A stretch of DNA of 64,000 nucleotides from Streptococcus mitis (GTDB taxonomy: Bacteria > Bacillota > Bacilli > Lactobacillales > Streptococcaceae). The DNA lies in contig JAGZLW010000001.1 of the NCBI GenBank assembly GCA_018364455.1, positions 62,001-126,000 on the forward strand. The letters run 5' to 3'. The notes under the pieces are model-generated. The model made no database searches, was not told the DNA's origin, and was given only the letters and a program-made list of their open reading frames with translations. The first letter of the stretch is position 1; each line of letters begins with the position of its first letter. Position numbers and translations under genes: made by a program. Shown piece by piece: positions 26,807 to 37,245 of this stretch.

Positions 26807-27683
26807 AGTCATTTTCTTGATTTTCTTCCCAATCGTGGTAGGCAGCGTAGAGCTGGCTTTTATTCCACTGGTAAATCTTAGCAACTTCCTTGATAGCTTG
26901 ATTTTTCTTCATGCCTTGCTGGATGCGGACTCGGATTTCTGAAAACAAGTCCTCCTCATCTTTTTCCTCCACATCCCGACTGGCACCTTCAACAATGAGA
27001 AGGCATTCGCCCTTGAGTGGCGTTTCAGCGATGCTTTCCAGCAATTCAGAGATTTTTCCTCGTTGGTATTCTTCGTAAATCTTTGTCAATTCTCTGACCA
27101 AGACGACCGAGCGGTCACCGTAGACTTCTAGCATATTTTCCAAAGTATCTGCCACACGATGAGGAGATTCATAGAAAATTTGAGTTTCAGGATAGTCTTT
27201 TTTCAAGTCGAAAAATTGCTTTTGCTGGCCTGATTTTCTGGGTAAAAAGCCGTAAAAGATATGTGGCTGTGGCGCTAAACCACTGGCAATCAAGGCGGAA
27301 ATTCCTGCAGAGGCACCCGGAACAGTCACAACAGCAATCTCTTCCTCAATAGCTGCCTTGACCAAATCATGACCAGGGTCTGAGATGCTAGGCAGACCCG
27401 CGTCGGATACCTGAGCGATACTTTGTCCTGCTTTCAGGAAACCAATCAAATCAGGAATCTTTTCCTTGGCATTGTGCTCATGAAAACTGATTTGCTTGGT
27501 AGAAATGTCAAAATGCTTGAGCAATAGACCTGTATTGCGCGTGTCCTCAGCTGCAATCCAATCCACTTCTTTCAGGGTTTGGATAGCACGAAAGGTCATA
27601 TCATCTAAATTGCCAATCGGCGTTGCCACTAGATACAGCTTGCCATAGGGAGACTGCCCCTTAAAACTTTTTTGAATCTGCAT
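26805..27683 (-). CDS. rsmI: 16S rRNA (cytidine-1402-2'-O)-methyltransferase RsmI
   Basis: Methylates the 2'-hydroxyl of C1402 in the decoding centre. The 292 residues show LYLVATPIGNLDDMTFRAI near the start (SAM site of the tetrapyrrole-methylase fold), AAEDTRNTG, SDAGLPSISDPG, and VTVPGASAGISALIASG. A C-terminal helical part follows. The last residues are NQEND, and the TAA stop is formed by the end of the adjoining BOX element. It follows yabA by 2 bases. Confidence 0.95.
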   Translation of the reverse strand: MQIQKSFKGQSPYGKLYLVATPIGNLDDMTFRAIQTLKEVDWIAAEDTRNTGLLLKHFDISTKQISFHEHNAKEKIPDLIGFLKAGQSIAQVSDAGLPSISDPGHDLVKAAIEEEIAVVTVPGASAGISALIASGLAPQPHIFYGFLPRKSGQQKQFFDLKKDYPETQIFYESPHRVADTLENMLEVYGDRSVVLVRELTKIYEEYQRGKISELLESIAETPLKGECLLIVEGASRDVEEKDEEDLFSEIRVRIQQGMKKNQAIKEVAKIYQWNKSQLYAAYHDWEENQEND

Positions 27684-27685
27684 GC

Positions 27686-28003
27686 TTACTCCCTGTATAA
27701 CAACTCATCACAGAACATACATTCTTCGTCCTGTTCTCGACGTTGTCCATAAAAATCATTACATACGTGAAATCCATCACGGTAAATGCGACGGACACTT
27801 TCACGAACATGCTTGGCCTTGACGGGAGCATCTGCTTCCACCTCACCCAAACGTTCGCGCAACTTACTATTTTCCAAGCGAAGAGCTGTATTTTCCTCCA
27901 CTAGGCTCTTGAGATTTTTCTTGATGGCTTCAACATCGGCCAAGGTTACCAATAACTGTTGGGAAAAATCATCCAGCGCGTCAAATAATTCTTTTTTGTC
28001 CAT
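27686..28003 (-). CDS. yabA: Replication initiation control protein YabA
   Basis: YabA binds DnaA and DnaN and restrains over-initiation of replication. The 105 residues start with a coiled-coil tetramerisation helix (about 3-60, [15 protein letters not shown]) and end in a zinc-binding module with HVCNDFYGQ and CMFC. Its place between holB and rsmI is conserved in Firmicutes. Confidence 0.95.
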
Positions 28004-28042
28004 AAAACAGCCCTTTCCTTTCTTTATCGTTCACTTTTGAGT

Positions 28043-28933
28043 TCATATTTCTTTCAAGACCAGATATTCCATGGCATTTTGAAAGCTAACATTAGCTTGC
28101 CACATTTTTCTAGCTTCTAGCAAATCTTGTAGAATCACTCTTACTCTTGCTTGCAAGAGGTCCTGTCCACAGAGGACTTCAAGAATCCGTAAAACCTGAT
28201 CTTGTTTTTCCTTGTCATCTGCCAAGCTAGCTAGTTTAGCAACCTGCAAATAACTTTCTTTTTTCTTAGCTACTAACCAAGTCAGCAGGCATTCACTTTC
28301 ATCAACCAAGGTCCAAAAGCTTGCCTGATTGGCTAACTTTTCTGCTTCAGCTCGCGATTGACTAAACTGGGCTAAAAGAGTCGCTTTTTTCTTAACCAGT
28401 CCCATTTGTTCTAAGAGCAAGATGAGCTTTTCTTCCTGCTTTTTAAAGTGAAAAATCTGGGTCCGACTTCGGATTGTCGGCAACATCTTTTCCTCATCGC
28501 TGGTCAAGAAGAAAATGTAAACTTCACTCTGGGGTTCTTCGATGACCTTGAGCAAAGAATTGGCTGCGTTAGGATGCATTTTCTCAGCTTGCTCGATAAC
28601 AAAGACCTGTTGTTGGCTTTCAATCCCTGCTTGGGAAAACTGCCCCACCAATTCTCGAATGCGTTCTGTCTTAATGACCTGATTAACTGGCTTAATCAAG
28701 GTGACATCGGGAAATTCTTCCTGTTCAATCAGCTTGCAGTTTCGACATTTCTCACATGGTAAGACGCCAACTTTATCCGTACAAAAGAGGCTCTTAGCTA
28801 AAAATTGCGCCATTTCCAAGCTTCCAAAGAAACCTGAAAAAAGGTAGGCATGATTGAGCTGGTCTTGTTCTAGGATACGGACAAAGCGGTCAAACTGATC
28901 TGGCTGCCAAGCCTTTAGTTGATCTTGTTTCAT
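28043..28933 (-). CDS. holB: DNA polymerase III subunit delta'
   Basis: Part of the clamp loader that places the beta sliding clamp on DNA. The 296 residues have the AAA+ fold without a true Walker A ([13 protein letters not shown] at that position), a zinc module CEKCRNC near residues 55-61, the sensor-1 region [18 protein letters not shown], and a C-terminal collar. The absent P-loop is normal for delta'. It overlaps tmk by 4 bases (ATGA) and precedes yabA. Confidence 0.94.
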   Translation of the reverse strand: MKQDQLKAWQPDQFDRFVRILEQDQLNHAYLFSGFFGSLEMAQFLAKSLFCTDKVGVLPCEKCRNCKLIEQEEFPDVTLIKPVNQVIKTERIRELVGQFSQAGIESQQQVFVIEQAEKMHPNAANSLLKVIEEPQSEVYIFFLTSDEEKMLPTIRSRTQIFHFKKQEEKLILLLEQMGLVKKKATLLAQFSQSRAEAEKLANQASFWTLVDESECLLTWLVAKKKESYLQVAKLASLADDKEKQDQVLRILEVLCGQDLLQARVRVILQDLLEARKMWQANVSFQNAMEYLVLKEI

Positions 28934-29568
28934 TTAGCTAATCCCATTCTATCAAACAAGACAGCCTTAGTAGTTTCCACAACTTGCTCCAAGGGGAGAC
29001 TCGCATCAATCTTGACAATGCGATTTCCCTCTTTATCCAGAAGAGAAAGGTAGCCTTGACGAACTTTTTTATGCAAGTCCAAACCTTCCAAGTCCAAACG
29101 ATTGACCTCTCGATTGCTATTAGCAGCAATGCGAGCCAGCCCTTCTTCAACCTCGATGTCAAAATAGAGTGTCAAATCAGGTTTAAGGCCATCTGTCGCA
29201 AACTGATTGAGCCAATCAATGGCGTCAATATCCAAGCCACGACCAAATCCCTGATAGGCAATGGAACTATCGATGAAGCGGTCCATAATGACCAACTTGC
29301 CAGCTTCAAGGGCAGGGAGAACTTTTTCCACCAAGTGCTGTCTGCGACTGGCGATATAGAGAAGGAGTTCCGTTTTAGGATCCATCTGAGTATGACTTGG
29401 GTCCAAAATCACTTCCCGAATCTTCTCCCCAATCAAGACTCCGCCAGGTTCACGGGTCGTCAGCACCTCTACCCCTTTTACCTCTAAAATTGGTAGCAGA
29501 GCCTCTAAAACGCTGGTCTTTCCTGCTCCCTCAGGTCCCTCAAGAGAGACTAAAAATCCTTTTGACAT
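28930..29568 (-). CDS. tmk: Thymidylate kinase
   Basis: Phosphorylates dTMP to dTDP. The 212 residues show the P-loop [10 protein letters not shown] near residue 9, the substrate motif TTREPGG near 38, and the [12 protein letters not shown] stretch near 95. It is the first gene of tmk-holB-yabA-rsmI. No strong ribosome site is visible (GAGTT lies 5 bases upstream). A promoter with TTGTCA and TAGAAT lies 30 bases or so before the ATG. Confidence 0.97.
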   Translation of the reverse strand: MSKGFLVSLEGPEGAGKTSVLEALLPILEVKGVEVLTTREPGGVLIGEKIREVILDPSHTQMDPKTELLLYIASRRQHLVEKVLPALEAGKLVIMDRFIDSSIAYQGFGRGLDIDAIDWLNQFATDGLKPDLTLYFDIEVEEGLARIAANSNREVNRLDLEGLDLHKKVRQGYLSLLDKEGNRIVKIDASLPLEQVVETTKAVLFDRMGLAK

Positions 29569-29597
29569 GTCTAACTCATTTCTTTTTTACTACTTCT

Positions 29598-29627
29598 ATT
29601 CTATCAAAAAATAGGGGTTTGTGACAA
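29598..29627 (-). promoter_or_regulatory. Promoter of tmk-holB-yabA-rsmI
   Basis: The -35 TTGTCA (29622-29627) and -10 TAGAAT (29598-29603), 18 bases apart, with a TG one base before the -10 (extended form). Confidence 0.65.
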
Positions 29628-29647
29628 TCTTTTTTTCTTCTCATTTC

Positions 29648-29762
29648 ATACTCAATGAAAATCAAAGAGCAAACTAGGAAGCTAGCCGCAGGTTGCTCAA
29701 AACACTGTTTTGAGGTTGTAGATGGAAGCTGACGCAGTTTGAAGAGATTTTCCAAGAGTATC
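29648..29762 (-). repeat. Short, degenerate BOX element
   Basis: The minus strand keeps a boxA-like end (ATACTCTTGGAAAATCTCTT), a single reduced boxB part and a boxC end (CTTTGATTTTCATTGAGTAT). At about 115 bases it is shorter than the other two and the boxA core is damaged (GCGTCAGCTTCC). It lies between proC and the tmk promoter. Confidence 0.8.
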
Positions 29763-29795
29763 AACCACCATAAAAGAGGCAGTCAAAACCACCTC

Positions 29796-30593
29796 TTATT
29801 TACCTAGTTCTTGTGTTCGTTTATAAGCTTGACCAACTGCCTCCATGACTGTTCCTCGAAAAGCATGCGCTTCTAAGCTAGCTACACCAGCGATAGTCGA
29901 ACCGCCTGGGCTACAGACTTGGTCTTTCAATACTCCAGGATGCTCTTGGCTTTCTAGGACCAATTTCCCAGCTCCTACCACGGTTTGAGCCGCCATTTTC
30001 AATGCTATTTCTCGTGGTAATCCTGTCTGAACACCTGCATCTGCCAAAGACTCAATAAAGAGATAGACAAAGGCTGGTCCACAACCTGCAAGACCTGTCG
30101 CTGCATCTATTAAACCTTCCCCAAGTTCAACCAAGAGACCAGCCTTAGTTAAAAGCTGACAAAATAGCTCACTGTCCTCAGCCCTGCAATTAGAAGACAA
30201 GACATAACTAATCACTCCTTGCCCGATAGAGGCAGGGGTATTAGGCATCATACGAATAATTCGGTGTTGACTTGGAAGAAAACTAGCGAGTTTTTCCAAG
30301 GTCAATCCTGCTGCCATAGAAATCAAAAGAAGACTTTCTCTTTTTTCAAGGATAGACTGGTATTGAGCAAGCAAGTCTGAAAACTGTGCAGGCTTGACTC
30401 CTAGAAAAATCACATCTGCTTCTGCGAATATTTCTTCATTGCTAGAAGCCTGACCACCAAAGTCTGCAATGAAAGCATCCACCTTGGCTTGGCTACGATT
30501 GGCAAGGAGAAGGTCATCACCCGTCTTAGCCTGCAAAACAGCCTTGGTCAAGCTAACACCCATATTTCCTAAGCCGATAAATCCAATCTTCAT
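29796..30593 (-). CDS. proC: Pyrroline-5-carboxylate reductase
   Basis: Last step of proline synthesis: reduces pyrroline-5-carboxylate with NAD(P)H. The 265 residues show the Rossmann start IGFIGLGNMGVSL, the RMMPNTPASIGQGV motif near 120, and the C-terminal DQVCSPGGSTIAGV signature. It follows proA by 3 bases and ends the proB-proA-proC operon. Confidence 0.97.
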   Translation of the reverse strand: MKIGFIGLGNMGVSLTKAVLQAKTGDDLLLANRSQAKVDAFIADFGGQASSNEEIFAEADVIFLGVKPAQFSDLLAQYQSILEKRESLLLISMAAGLTLEKLASFLPSQHRIIRMMPNTPASIGQGVISYVLSSNCRAEDSELFCQLLTKAGLLVELGEGLIDAATGLAGCGPAFVYLFIESLADAGVQTGLPREIALKMAAQTVVGAGKLVLESQEHPGVLKDQVCSPGGSTIAGVASLEAHAFRGTVMEAVGQAYKRTQELGK

Positions 30594-30596
30594 CTC

Positions 30597-31859
30597 TTAT
30601 TCCCTTATCTGTCCGTCACCAGTAACCACATATTTGTAGCTGGTCAATTCCTTCAAGCCCATGGGACCACGCGCATGTAGTTTCTGAGTAGAAATCCCCA
30701 TCTCACATCCAAGACCAAATTGGCCACCATCGGTGAAACGAGTTGAGGCATTGACATAAACCGCTGCAGAGTCCACTTGATCTGTAAAGTAAGCTGCAGC
30801 CTCAGCATTTTCAGTCACAATAGCATCCGAATGATGGGTGCTGTGAGCTTCAATATGCTCTACCGCTTCTTCAAGGCTATTCACAACCTTAACAGCTAGG
30901 ACATAGTCTAAAAACTCGGTGTCAAAGTCTTGAGCCTCAGCTGCTTGACCTGAAACAAACTGGCTTGCTTTGCTATCCAAGCGGAATTGAATTGCTTCCA
31001 ACCCAGCTTCTTTACGCTCTGCAACCAGCACGTTCTCCAAGCGAGGAAGGAAGCTTGCTGCCTTGTCTTCATGAACGAGGAGAACCTCCATGGCATTGCA
31101 GACAGAAGGACGACTGGTTTTAGCATTGTTGATGATAGACAGAGCCTTATCTTCGTCTGCATCCTTATCCACATAGACATGGACAATCCCAGTTCCTGTC
31201 TCAATAACAGGTACGATAGCATTTTCAACCACAGCATTAATCAAACCAGCCCCTCCACGAGGAATGAGAAGATCTAGATAGCCCTTGGCCTTCATCATGG
31301 CATAGCTGCTTTCTCGGCTGGTATCTTCCACCAGCTGAATCACATCTGGGTGAATAGTAGTCGTTTCCAAGCCCTTCTTCAAAGCTGTGACAATGGCATG
31401 GGCCGTTTGATAGGCATCCTTACCACTACGAAGAACAACCGCATTCCCACTCTTGAGAGCTAGAGCAGCTGCGTCAGACGTCACATTTGGACGGCTTTCG
31501 TAGATAATACCAATAACTCCCATAGCTACACGTTTCTTTGTGATAACCAAACCATTTTCAAGCTGATTGGTTTCTAAAACTTCACCGATTGGATCTGGTA
31601 AGGCAACCACTTCACGAATACCAGTTGCCATTGCTTCTATACGTCTTGCATCCAAATAAAGACGATCCAGCATCACATCTGAGATTTTACCCTTAGCAGC
31701 TTCCATATCAAGGGCATTGGCTGCTAAAATTTCCTCATTATCTGCTAATAAGTGATCAGCCATGGCTAGCAAGGCTTGGTTTTTCACCTCTTCACTAGCT
31801 GTGTTGATCGATTTTTTAACAGCCTGTACCTGTTCAAATTGTTCTTGTGTACTTACCAT
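30597..31859 (-). CDS. proA: Gamma-glutamyl phosphate reductase
   Basis: Reduces gamma-glutamyl phosphate to glutamate semialdehyde. The 420 residues belong to the aldehyde dehydrogenase fold. Visible are [18 protein letters not shown] near 115, [10 protein letters not shown], the active-site Cys in [17 protein letters not shown] (shown in part), and [13 protein letters not shown]. It follows proB by 9 bases. Confidence 0.97.
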   Translation of the reverse strand: MVSTQEQFEQVQAVKKSINTASEEVKNQALLAMADHLLADNEEILAANALDMEAAKGKISDVMLDRLYLDARRIEAMATGIREVVALPDPIGEVLETNQLENGLVITKKRVAMGVIGIIYESRPNVTSDAAALALKSGNAVVLRSGKDAYQTAHAIVTALKKGLETTTIHPDVIQLVEDTSRESSYAMMKAKGYLDLLIPRGGAGLINAVVENAIVPVIETGTGIVHVYVDKDADEDKALSIINNAKTSRPSVCNAMEVLLVHEDKAASFLPRLENVLVAERKEAGLEAIQFRLDSKASQFVSGQAAEAQDFDTEFLDYVLAVKVVNSLEEAVEHIEAHSTHHSDAIVTENAEAAAYFTDQVDSAAVYVNASTRFTDGGQFGLGCEMGISTQKLHARGPMGLKELTSYKYVVTGDGQIRE

Positions 31860-31868
31860 AGTTTACCT

Positions 31869-32978
31869 CTAAAATTCTGTAAAGAGTAGTTGGATTTCAG
31901 GAGTAATGGAAATCCAGTCATCGCGATGAATCAAGACACCCTTGGCTTTTTGAGAACGCAACATATCCTCCAAAGCAGATGCTCCAAATTGCACGCGTCC
32001 TTTTCCAAGTGATTTTCCACTTTCCTTGTCAAATACTGTCACGATATCACCGTAAGAAAAGGCTCCTTCTGCTTCAACAATACCAGATAAGAGAAGACTC
32101 TTGCCATGTTGAGATAGAGCTTCAGCAGCCCCTTTATCAACCCAAATAGAACCTTGGCTCTGAGCATAGAAGGCTAGCCATTGTTTCTGGGTACGGAGCC
32201 CTTTCTCCTGTGCAACAAAGTAGGAACCATCCTTAGTCTCCTCCGCTGCCTCAATCATAGCATCTGACTTCAAGGATGAGCAGATATAAACAGGAACTCC
32301 TGATTCTGTCGCAATAGTTGCAGCTTTGATTTTGGTTAACATGCCCCCAGTTCCGTTTGAAGAACCTGCTCCACCGGCCATATCAATAATCTCACGATTG
32401 ATTGTCTCGATTCGCTCCAAGCATTTGGCTGTTGGATCTGAATGAGGATTCCCAGTATAGAGACCGTCCACATCTGTCAAGAGGACTAAAAGGTCTGCTT
32501 GAACCATGGCCGCTACCTGGGCACTCAGAGTGTCATTATCCCCAACCTTGAGTTCATCAATAACGACACTGTCATTCTCGTTGATGATAGGAATTGCCCC
32601 ACGGCTAAGTAGAACTGACAAAGCCTGATGGGCATTTTTATAACGGCGCTTATCCACAAAGTCATCCTGAGTCAGCAAGATTTGTGCAGAAACGATTTGG
32701 CGCAAGAGAAGATTGGTCGTGTATTCTTCCAACAAAAGCCCCTGCCCTACTGCTGCTGAAGCCTGTTTATCAGCAATCTTAGTCGGACGCTTTTTAAATC
32801 CTAAGGCTCCAAAACCAGCCGCAATGGCACCTGATGACACCAAAATCAATTCATGACCAGCTTCGTGCAACATAGCCAACTGCTGGGTAATAGCCTTTAC
32901 CTTACTACGTGATAAACTTCCATCCTCATTCGTCAGAGAAGAAGTCCCCACCTTAAAGACAATCCGTTTGTATTTCAT
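31869..32978 (-). CDS. proB: Glutamate 5-kinase
   Basis: First step of proline synthesis and the usual point of feedback inhibition by proline. The 369 residues have an amino-acid kinase domain ([39 protein letters not shown]) and a C-terminal PUA domain (about 275-355). The ATG at 32978 has CGGAG 7-8 bases upstream and replaces a frame 7 codons longer. A TGTTATAAT extended -10 lies about 30 bases upstream. Confidence 0.97.
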   Translation of the reverse strand: MKYKRIVFKVGTSSLTNEDGSLSRSKVKAITQQLAMLHEAGHELILVSSGAIAAGFGALGFKKRPTKIADKQASAAVGQGLLLEEYTTNLLLRQIVSAQILLTQDDFVDKRRYKNAHQALSVLLSRGAIPIINENDSVVIDELKVGDNDTLSAQVAAMVQADLLVLLTDVDGLYTGNPHSDPTAKCLERIETINREIIDMAGGAGSSNGTGGMLTKIKAATIATESGVPVYICSSLKSDAMIEAAEETKDGSYFVAQEKGLRTQKQWLAFYAQSQGSIWVDKGAAEALSQHGKSLLLSGIVEAEGAFSYGDIVTVFDKESGKSLGKGRVQFGASALEDMLRSQKAKGVLIHRDDWISITPEIQLLFTEF

Positions 32979-33007
32979 AGTCTCACTCCGATTCTTCATA
33001 TTTATCC

Positions 33008-33016
33008 ATTATAACA
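33008..33016 (-). promoter_or_regulatory. Extended -10 promoter of proBAC
   Basis: The minus strand reads TGTTATAAT, 30 bases before the proB ATG; no clear -35. Confidence 0.6.
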
Positions 33017-33051
33017 TGAATGGCAGGAAATAGAAAAGAGTTGATAGGAAA

Positions 33052-33075
33052 AAGAAGGCCCTAAAACCTTCTTTT
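33052..33075 (-). terminator. Terminator after pce
   Basis: The stem AAGAAGG / CCTTCTT with T-rich tails on both strands, between pce and the proB promoter. Confidence 0.8.
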
Positions 33076-33078
33076 TTA

Positions 33079-34962
33079 CTACTGTTCTGATTCCGATTTG
33101 TTTGCACTCGTTTCAGAGCTTTGTGAAATTGAAGAAGTCAAATCTTGACTAGTTGAAGCGCTTGTAACACCTTCATTCTGTCTAATTTCTTTATTTTCAA
33201 GATCTTTTGTCACTACTTCATTGGATTTTTTTATTTCTGAATTACTTGTAACTCTAGTTGTAGCAGATTTCTCGACCGGAACATCCACTAACCAGGCACC
33301 ACTTGAATCAACAGTATAGCCTTCTGGTGTCTTACCGTTCACAAGCAATTGACCATTTTCTTTCAAGAAGTACCATTTATCCTTGTCCTTGATCCAACCC
33401 ACAGCTCGTGAACCATCTTCCTTGTAGAAATACCAAGCATTTGCCTTTTTAAGCCAACCTTGCTTCATAGCTCCTGAATCTTCTAGATAGTAATGATGAC
33501 CAGAAACTTCTATCTCGCCTGTCTTCATGATACCAGTAGAATCCATATAGTACCAGGTTTCTTTATCTTTTACCCAACCCGTTTTCATTTCTCCTGATTG
33601 AGCAAAGTAATACCATTGTCCCTTATATTGAAGCCAACCTGTCTTCATAGAGCCATCGTTTGATAAATAATAGGACTGACCTCCAGTATTTACCCAGCCA
33701 ATTTCCATCTGATTTTCTTTGTTGAAATAATACCAGATTCCATCAATTTTCTTCCAATTTTTAGCAGAAGCACCAGAGTCTGTTAAATAGAACCAATGAT
33801 TGTTCCATTTTTTCCATTGATTCTGTAACAAGATACCCGTTTGGTTAAAGTAATACCAGTCACCCTTAATTTCATTCCAACCGACAGCATACTCTCCTGT
33901 AGAATCAGGTGCTTGATACCACCAGTTTCCATAAGCACTCTTATGCCAACCAGCTTGAAAACTTGGAATCTTCTTGTAGGCAGTTGAAATATTTACTAAA
34001 CCGTCTTGTCGAATATCAAAAACTGTCGCATCATAGTCTTTGCTGGCTGCGTTAATTCTCTCAATTCCTCGTTCTTTAAGCCAATTGACATACTCACTAT
34101 CAACACCGTTTTTCCAAGGTAGACTATCTGAGGTTTGAACAATCAAACTCGGACTCAAATTTTTAATGAAATCCTTGGTGTTTGATTTATTAGTATCATA
34201 GTGATGATTAAACTTCATCAAATCAACTTTTCCAATAAGAGGACCATACTTGTCTTCCGCTCCATGAACATTATCTAAGTCGCCCCCAAGGTAAATTTTC
34301 TTGCCATTGACTTTCACTACACTAATCAAGGAATTGGAATTGTCATCCCAAATTTTCTTTAATTCACCTGATGAATCTGTTTCATTTTCATAATTATAGA
34401 GTTGAATATCCATGTCCCCAAACTGAAAATGAGCATCCCCTTGTGTGATATTTTGAATAACTGAAACACCTTTTTCTGCGGCAGTCTGTAAAACCTTATC
34501 GTAGCCATACAGATTATCCCATAGACGTTCAGAATTAGTAATACGATTATCACTATATTTTTTAAGATAGACTCGGTCAACTGGATAGGTAGACAGTAAT
34601 TCATCAACATTTCCAATATGGTCACTGTGAGTATGGGTTACCAAAATAAAATCAAGTTTTTGAACACCCAATTCCTTCAAACGACGAAAGACACGGTCTG
34701 TTAGAACATGCTTATAAGACGTTTCAATTCCTTCTCTCCATGGATAACGTGAATCACTTCCATCTGGGAAATCATAATCTTCTCCTGTATCAATCATGGC
34801 AAAATGTCCATTGCTTTCAAGAATAATCGCATCACTGCCACCTTCTTGAACATTTATAAAGTGGATTTTATTTCCTGAACTTTCTTGAGCTTGAACATTC
34901 CCATGCAATGACAAACCTAAAAAAGCGCCTGCAAGTGCTAAACTAATCAATTTCTTTTTCAT
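33079..34962 (-). CDS. pce: Choline-binding protein E, teichoic acid phosphorylcholine esterase
   Basis: Pce (CbpE) removes phosphocholine from teichoic acid ends and from some host lipids such as platelet-activating factor. The 627 residues have a signal peptide (about 1-25), a metallo-beta-lactamase-fold catalytic domain with HTHSDH at 110-115 and later MKFNHHYDTN, and a choline-binding region (about 335-545) with ten or so repeats of the type GWVK....WYY.d.sG. A Ser/Thr/Glu-rich tail follows. The length equals that of the pneumococcal protein as I recall it. AAGGAAG precedes the ATG, 2 bases after rluD. Confidence 0.96.
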   Translation of the reverse strand: MKKKLISLALAGAFLGLSLHGNVQAQESSGNKIHFINVQEGGSDAIILESNGHFAMIDTGEDYDFPDGSDSRYPWREGIETSYKHVLTDRVFRRLKELGVQKLDFILVTHTHSDHIGNVDELLSTYPVDRVYLKKYSDNRITNSERLWDNLYGYDKVLQTAAEKGVSVIQNITQGDAHFQFGDMDIQLYNYENETDSSGELKKIWDDNSNSLISVVKVNGKKIYLGGDLDNVHGAEDKYGPLIGKVDLMKFNHHYDTNKSNTKDFIKNLSPSLIVQTSDSLPWKNGVDSEYVNWLKERGIERINAASKDYDATVFDIRQDGLVNISTAYKKIPSFQAGWHKSAYGNWWYQAPDSTGEYAVGWNEIKGDWYYFNQTGILLQNQWKKWNNHWFYLTDSGASAKNWKKIDGIWYYFNKENQMEIGWVNTGGQSYYLSNDGSMKTGWLQYKGQWYYFAQSGEMKTGWVKDKETWYYMDSTGIMKTGEIEVSGHHYYLEDSGAMKQGWLKKANAWYFYKEDGSRAVGWIKDKDKWYFLKENGQLLVNGKTPEGYTVDSSGAWLVDVPVEKSATTRVTSNSEIKKSNEVVTKDLENKEIRQNEGVTSASTSQDLTSSISQSSETSANKSESEQ

Positions 34963-34964
34963 TC

Positions 34965-35852
34965 TTACTTCCTTAATTTCTCCAAAGTTTCCTTAAAAAT
35001 CTCTGGGATATCTGCTGTAAATTCTAAGGTCTCACCTGTTCTCGGATGAGTAAAACCTAAAGTCTTGGCATGAAGAAATTGTCCATGCCCCTTAAGTGTC
35101 TTACGAGGACCATAGACTTCATCACCAGCGACTGGATGGCCAATATAAGCCATATGGACACGAATCTGATGAGTGCGACCTGTCTCTAGCTGCAACTCCA
35201 CTAAGCTATAATCGCCAAAGCGTTCCAAGACGTGGAAACGAGTCACTGCAGTCTTCCCTTTAGCAGTCACAGCCTGTTTCTTACGGTCTTTTTCACTACG
35301 ACCAATCGGAGCTTCAATCACACCACGATCATTAGGCAGATTTCCATGAACAATCGCCCAATATTTGCGGAGAGACTTTTTATCCTTCAGTTCTTGAGCA
35401 AGTGCTAGATGCGCCTCATCGTTTTTAGCAATCATGAGAAGGCCAGACGTATCCTTATCAATACGATGAACAATTCCTGGGCGTAGAACCCCATTGATAC
35501 CCGACAAGTCCTTAATATGATACATAAGGGCATTTACCAAAGTTCCACTAGTATGACCAGCACTCGGATGCACAACCATCCCCTGAGGCTTATTAACGAC
35601 GGCCACATCCTCATCTTGGTAGATGATATCTAGCAGAAGATTCTCAGCCACATACTCTAAGACCTCCGGCTCTGGTACATGGTAAGTGACGATATCACCC
35701 TCTTGAACAGTGTATTTAGCTTTCTTGACTTGACCATTGACCAAGACCTGGCCTAATTTGATTTGTTCATTCGCGAGACTACGTGATAATTCTGTCAAAT
35801 CTGACAAAGCCTTATCTAAACGCAGGCCACCAGTTTCAATTTTAATTTCCAT
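34965..35852 (-). CDS. rluD: 23S rRNA pseudouridine synthase, RluD family
   Basis: Converts selected uridines of 23S rRNA to pseudouridine. The 295 residues have an N-terminal S4 RNA-binding domain (LRLDKALSDLTELSRS), the catalytic motif RPGIVHRIDKDTSGLLM with the key Asp, and the C-terminal ETGRTHQIRVHMAYIGHPVAGD region. It overlaps lspA by 11 bases, the usual lspA-rluD pairing in Firmicutes. Exact target sites are not readable. Confidence 0.94.
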   Translation of the reverse strand: MEIKIETGGLRLDKALSDLTELSRSLANEQIKLGQVLVNGQVKKAKYTVQEGDIVTYHVPEPEVLEYVAENLLLDIIYQDEDVAVVNKPQGMVVHPSAGHTSGTLVNALMYHIKDLSGINGVLRPGIVHRIDKDTSGLLMIAKNDEAHLALAQELKDKKSLRKYWAIVHGNLPNDRGVIEAPIGRSEKDRKKQAVTAKGKTAVTRFHVLERFGDYSLVELQLETGRTHQIRVHMAYIGHPVAGDEVYGPRKTLKGHGQFLHAKTLGFTHPRTGETLEFTADIPEIFKETLEKLRK

Positions 35853-36303
35853 TTATTTCCTCTTTTAGCATTGCAATCAATAAAATAATCACTCCAACAG
35901 TCAGATAGCTATCTGCTACATTGAAAATTGCAAAATTAATAAAGTCAAGGTGGAACATATCCACAACAAATCCCTGACTGATCCTGTCAATAAAGTTTCC
36001 AAGACCACCTGCGATTATCAAGGTCAAGCCCAAGACCATCCAAAGCGAGTCCTCCATGTGTTTATGTAGATACCAAATGGCACCTACCATAACGACCAGT
36101 GTAATGATAGCAAATAACCACTGCTGGTCTTGTAGCATCGAAAAGGCTGCACCTCGATTTTGCAGGTAGGTCAAGCTAACGAAATTGGGAATCCAAGAGC
36201 GCACTTCACCCAGTGGAATCTGCTGGACGATATAGGATTTGACTAACTGATCCAGCGCAATCAAAAGCAGTACAATGACTGCCACTATTCCTCTTTTTTT
36301 CAT
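35842..36303 (-). CDS. lspA: Lipoprotein signal peptidase II
   Basis: Cleaves the signal peptide of prolipoproteins ahead of the lipidated Cys. The 153 residues have four membrane helices and the aspartyl-protease residues: Asn/Asp in GGLGNFIDRI and the Asp in FNVADSYLTVG. It overlaps the LysR gene by 4 bases. The window contains a likely substrate, the lipoprotein at 37435-37842. Confidence 0.96.
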   Translation of the reverse strand: MKKRGIVAVIVLLLIALDQLVKSYIVQQIPLGEVRSWIPNFVSLTYLQNRGAAFSMLQDQQWLFAIITLVVMVGAIWYLHKHMEDSLWMVLGLTLIIAGGLGNFIDRISQGFVVDMFHLDFINFAIFNVADSYLTVGVIILLIAMLKEEINGN

Positions 36304-37208
36304 GATTTCCTCTTCTGATTAAAATATTCTTGCATGACTTCTACAAAGAGAGTACCAGCTTGACTCAGCTCCACTTCCTCACGTTTGACATAAACCATGC
36401 GATTATCCAAATTATCCTTGAGACGAATAACTGTGATGCCATTGACACTGTCACTATCTAAAAATCCAGACCCTGTCGCATAGGCGTCCGTCCGCTCCAA
36501 AATACCATTCAAGGTGGCACGGTCTGTCACATTAAACATCTGTGAGCTAGCGCTGGTATCGACAAAATTCTCTGAATAATAAAGATACTCATCTTTCTCT
36601 TGAGTAAAACGAACTGTCGGTAGATCCGCTAAATCCTCCATGACCAATTCCTCTTTCTGAGCTAATGGATGCCCCTCGCGGAGATAAATGTGGGTATGGA
36701 AGGGAATCAATTCAATGACCTCAAGGCCTAGCTTTTCAACCCGTTGCATAATACCCTTTTTATTTTGATTGTTAAGGTAGATAATCCCAATCTCACTATG
36801 CCCTTGCGCTACTTCATCTAATATTTGAACAGTAGTTGATTCAAAAATACGGAAATTTTTATAGTCAGGATAGCGCTCTGAAAAGGCCGTAATGGTTGGT
36901 GGCAAGAAGTCATAGTGCTGGCTAGCAATGGAAAATTCATCTTTTTCTTCTTCAGGATTAGCATACTGATTTTGAAAAATATCAAATCCTTTAACCAATT
37001 CTTGCGCTTTTTCATAGAATTCCATACCACGACGAGTCAAGAAAGTCCCTGAGCTGGTCCGACGGAAAATCTTAAAACCCAACTCTTTTTCCAAATCACG
37101 AACAGAAATGGACAGACTCGGCTGACTAACATACATCTTTTCAGCAGCTTCACGGAAAGTACCACTATTGGCAATGGCAACAACATAGCGTAATTGTTGA
37201 ATGTTCAT
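36300..37208 (-). CDS. LysR family transcriptional regulator (CpsY/MtaR-like)
   Basis: A 302-residue LysR-type regulator. The N-terminal winged helix (about 1-60, MNIQQLRYVVAIANSGTFREAAEKMYVSQPSLS, shown only in part here: NIQQLRYVVAIANSG) is followed by an effector-binding domain. In streptococci the close relatives CpsY/MtaR control methionine uptake and surface properties. The position next to lspA-rluD-pce, with a 4-base overlap, suggests one transcript. A GGGGGT ribosome site and a TGGTATAAT -10 precede the gene. Confidence 0.9.
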   Translation of the reverse strand: MNIQQLRYVVAIANSGTFREAAEKMYVSQPSLSISVRDLEKELGFKIFRRTSSGTFLTRRGMEFYEKAQELVKGFDIFQNQYANPEEEKDEFSIASQHYDFLPPTITAFSERYPDYKNFRIFESTTVQILDEVAQGHSEIGIIYLNNQNKKGIMQRVEKLGLEVIELIPFHTHIYLREGHPLAQKEELVMEDLADLPTVRFTQEKDEYLYYSENFVDTSASSQMFNVTDRATLNGILERTDAYATGSGFLDSDSVNGITVIRLKDNLDNRMVYVKREEVELSQAGTLFVEVMQEYFNQKRKS

Positions 37209-37236
37209 CTTCTACCCCCAACTTCTTTATCTTTTC

Positions 37237-37245
37237 ATTATACCA
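37237..37245 (-). promoter_or_regulatory. Extended -10 promoter of the LysR-lspA-rluD-pce unit
   Basis: The minus strand reads TGGTATAAT 28 bases before the LysR ATG. Confidence 0.6.

Noticed and set aside
28984..29487. A 167-codon plus-strand frame opposite tmk
   Set aside because: Antisense shadow of a well-conserved kinase gene without its own expression signals.
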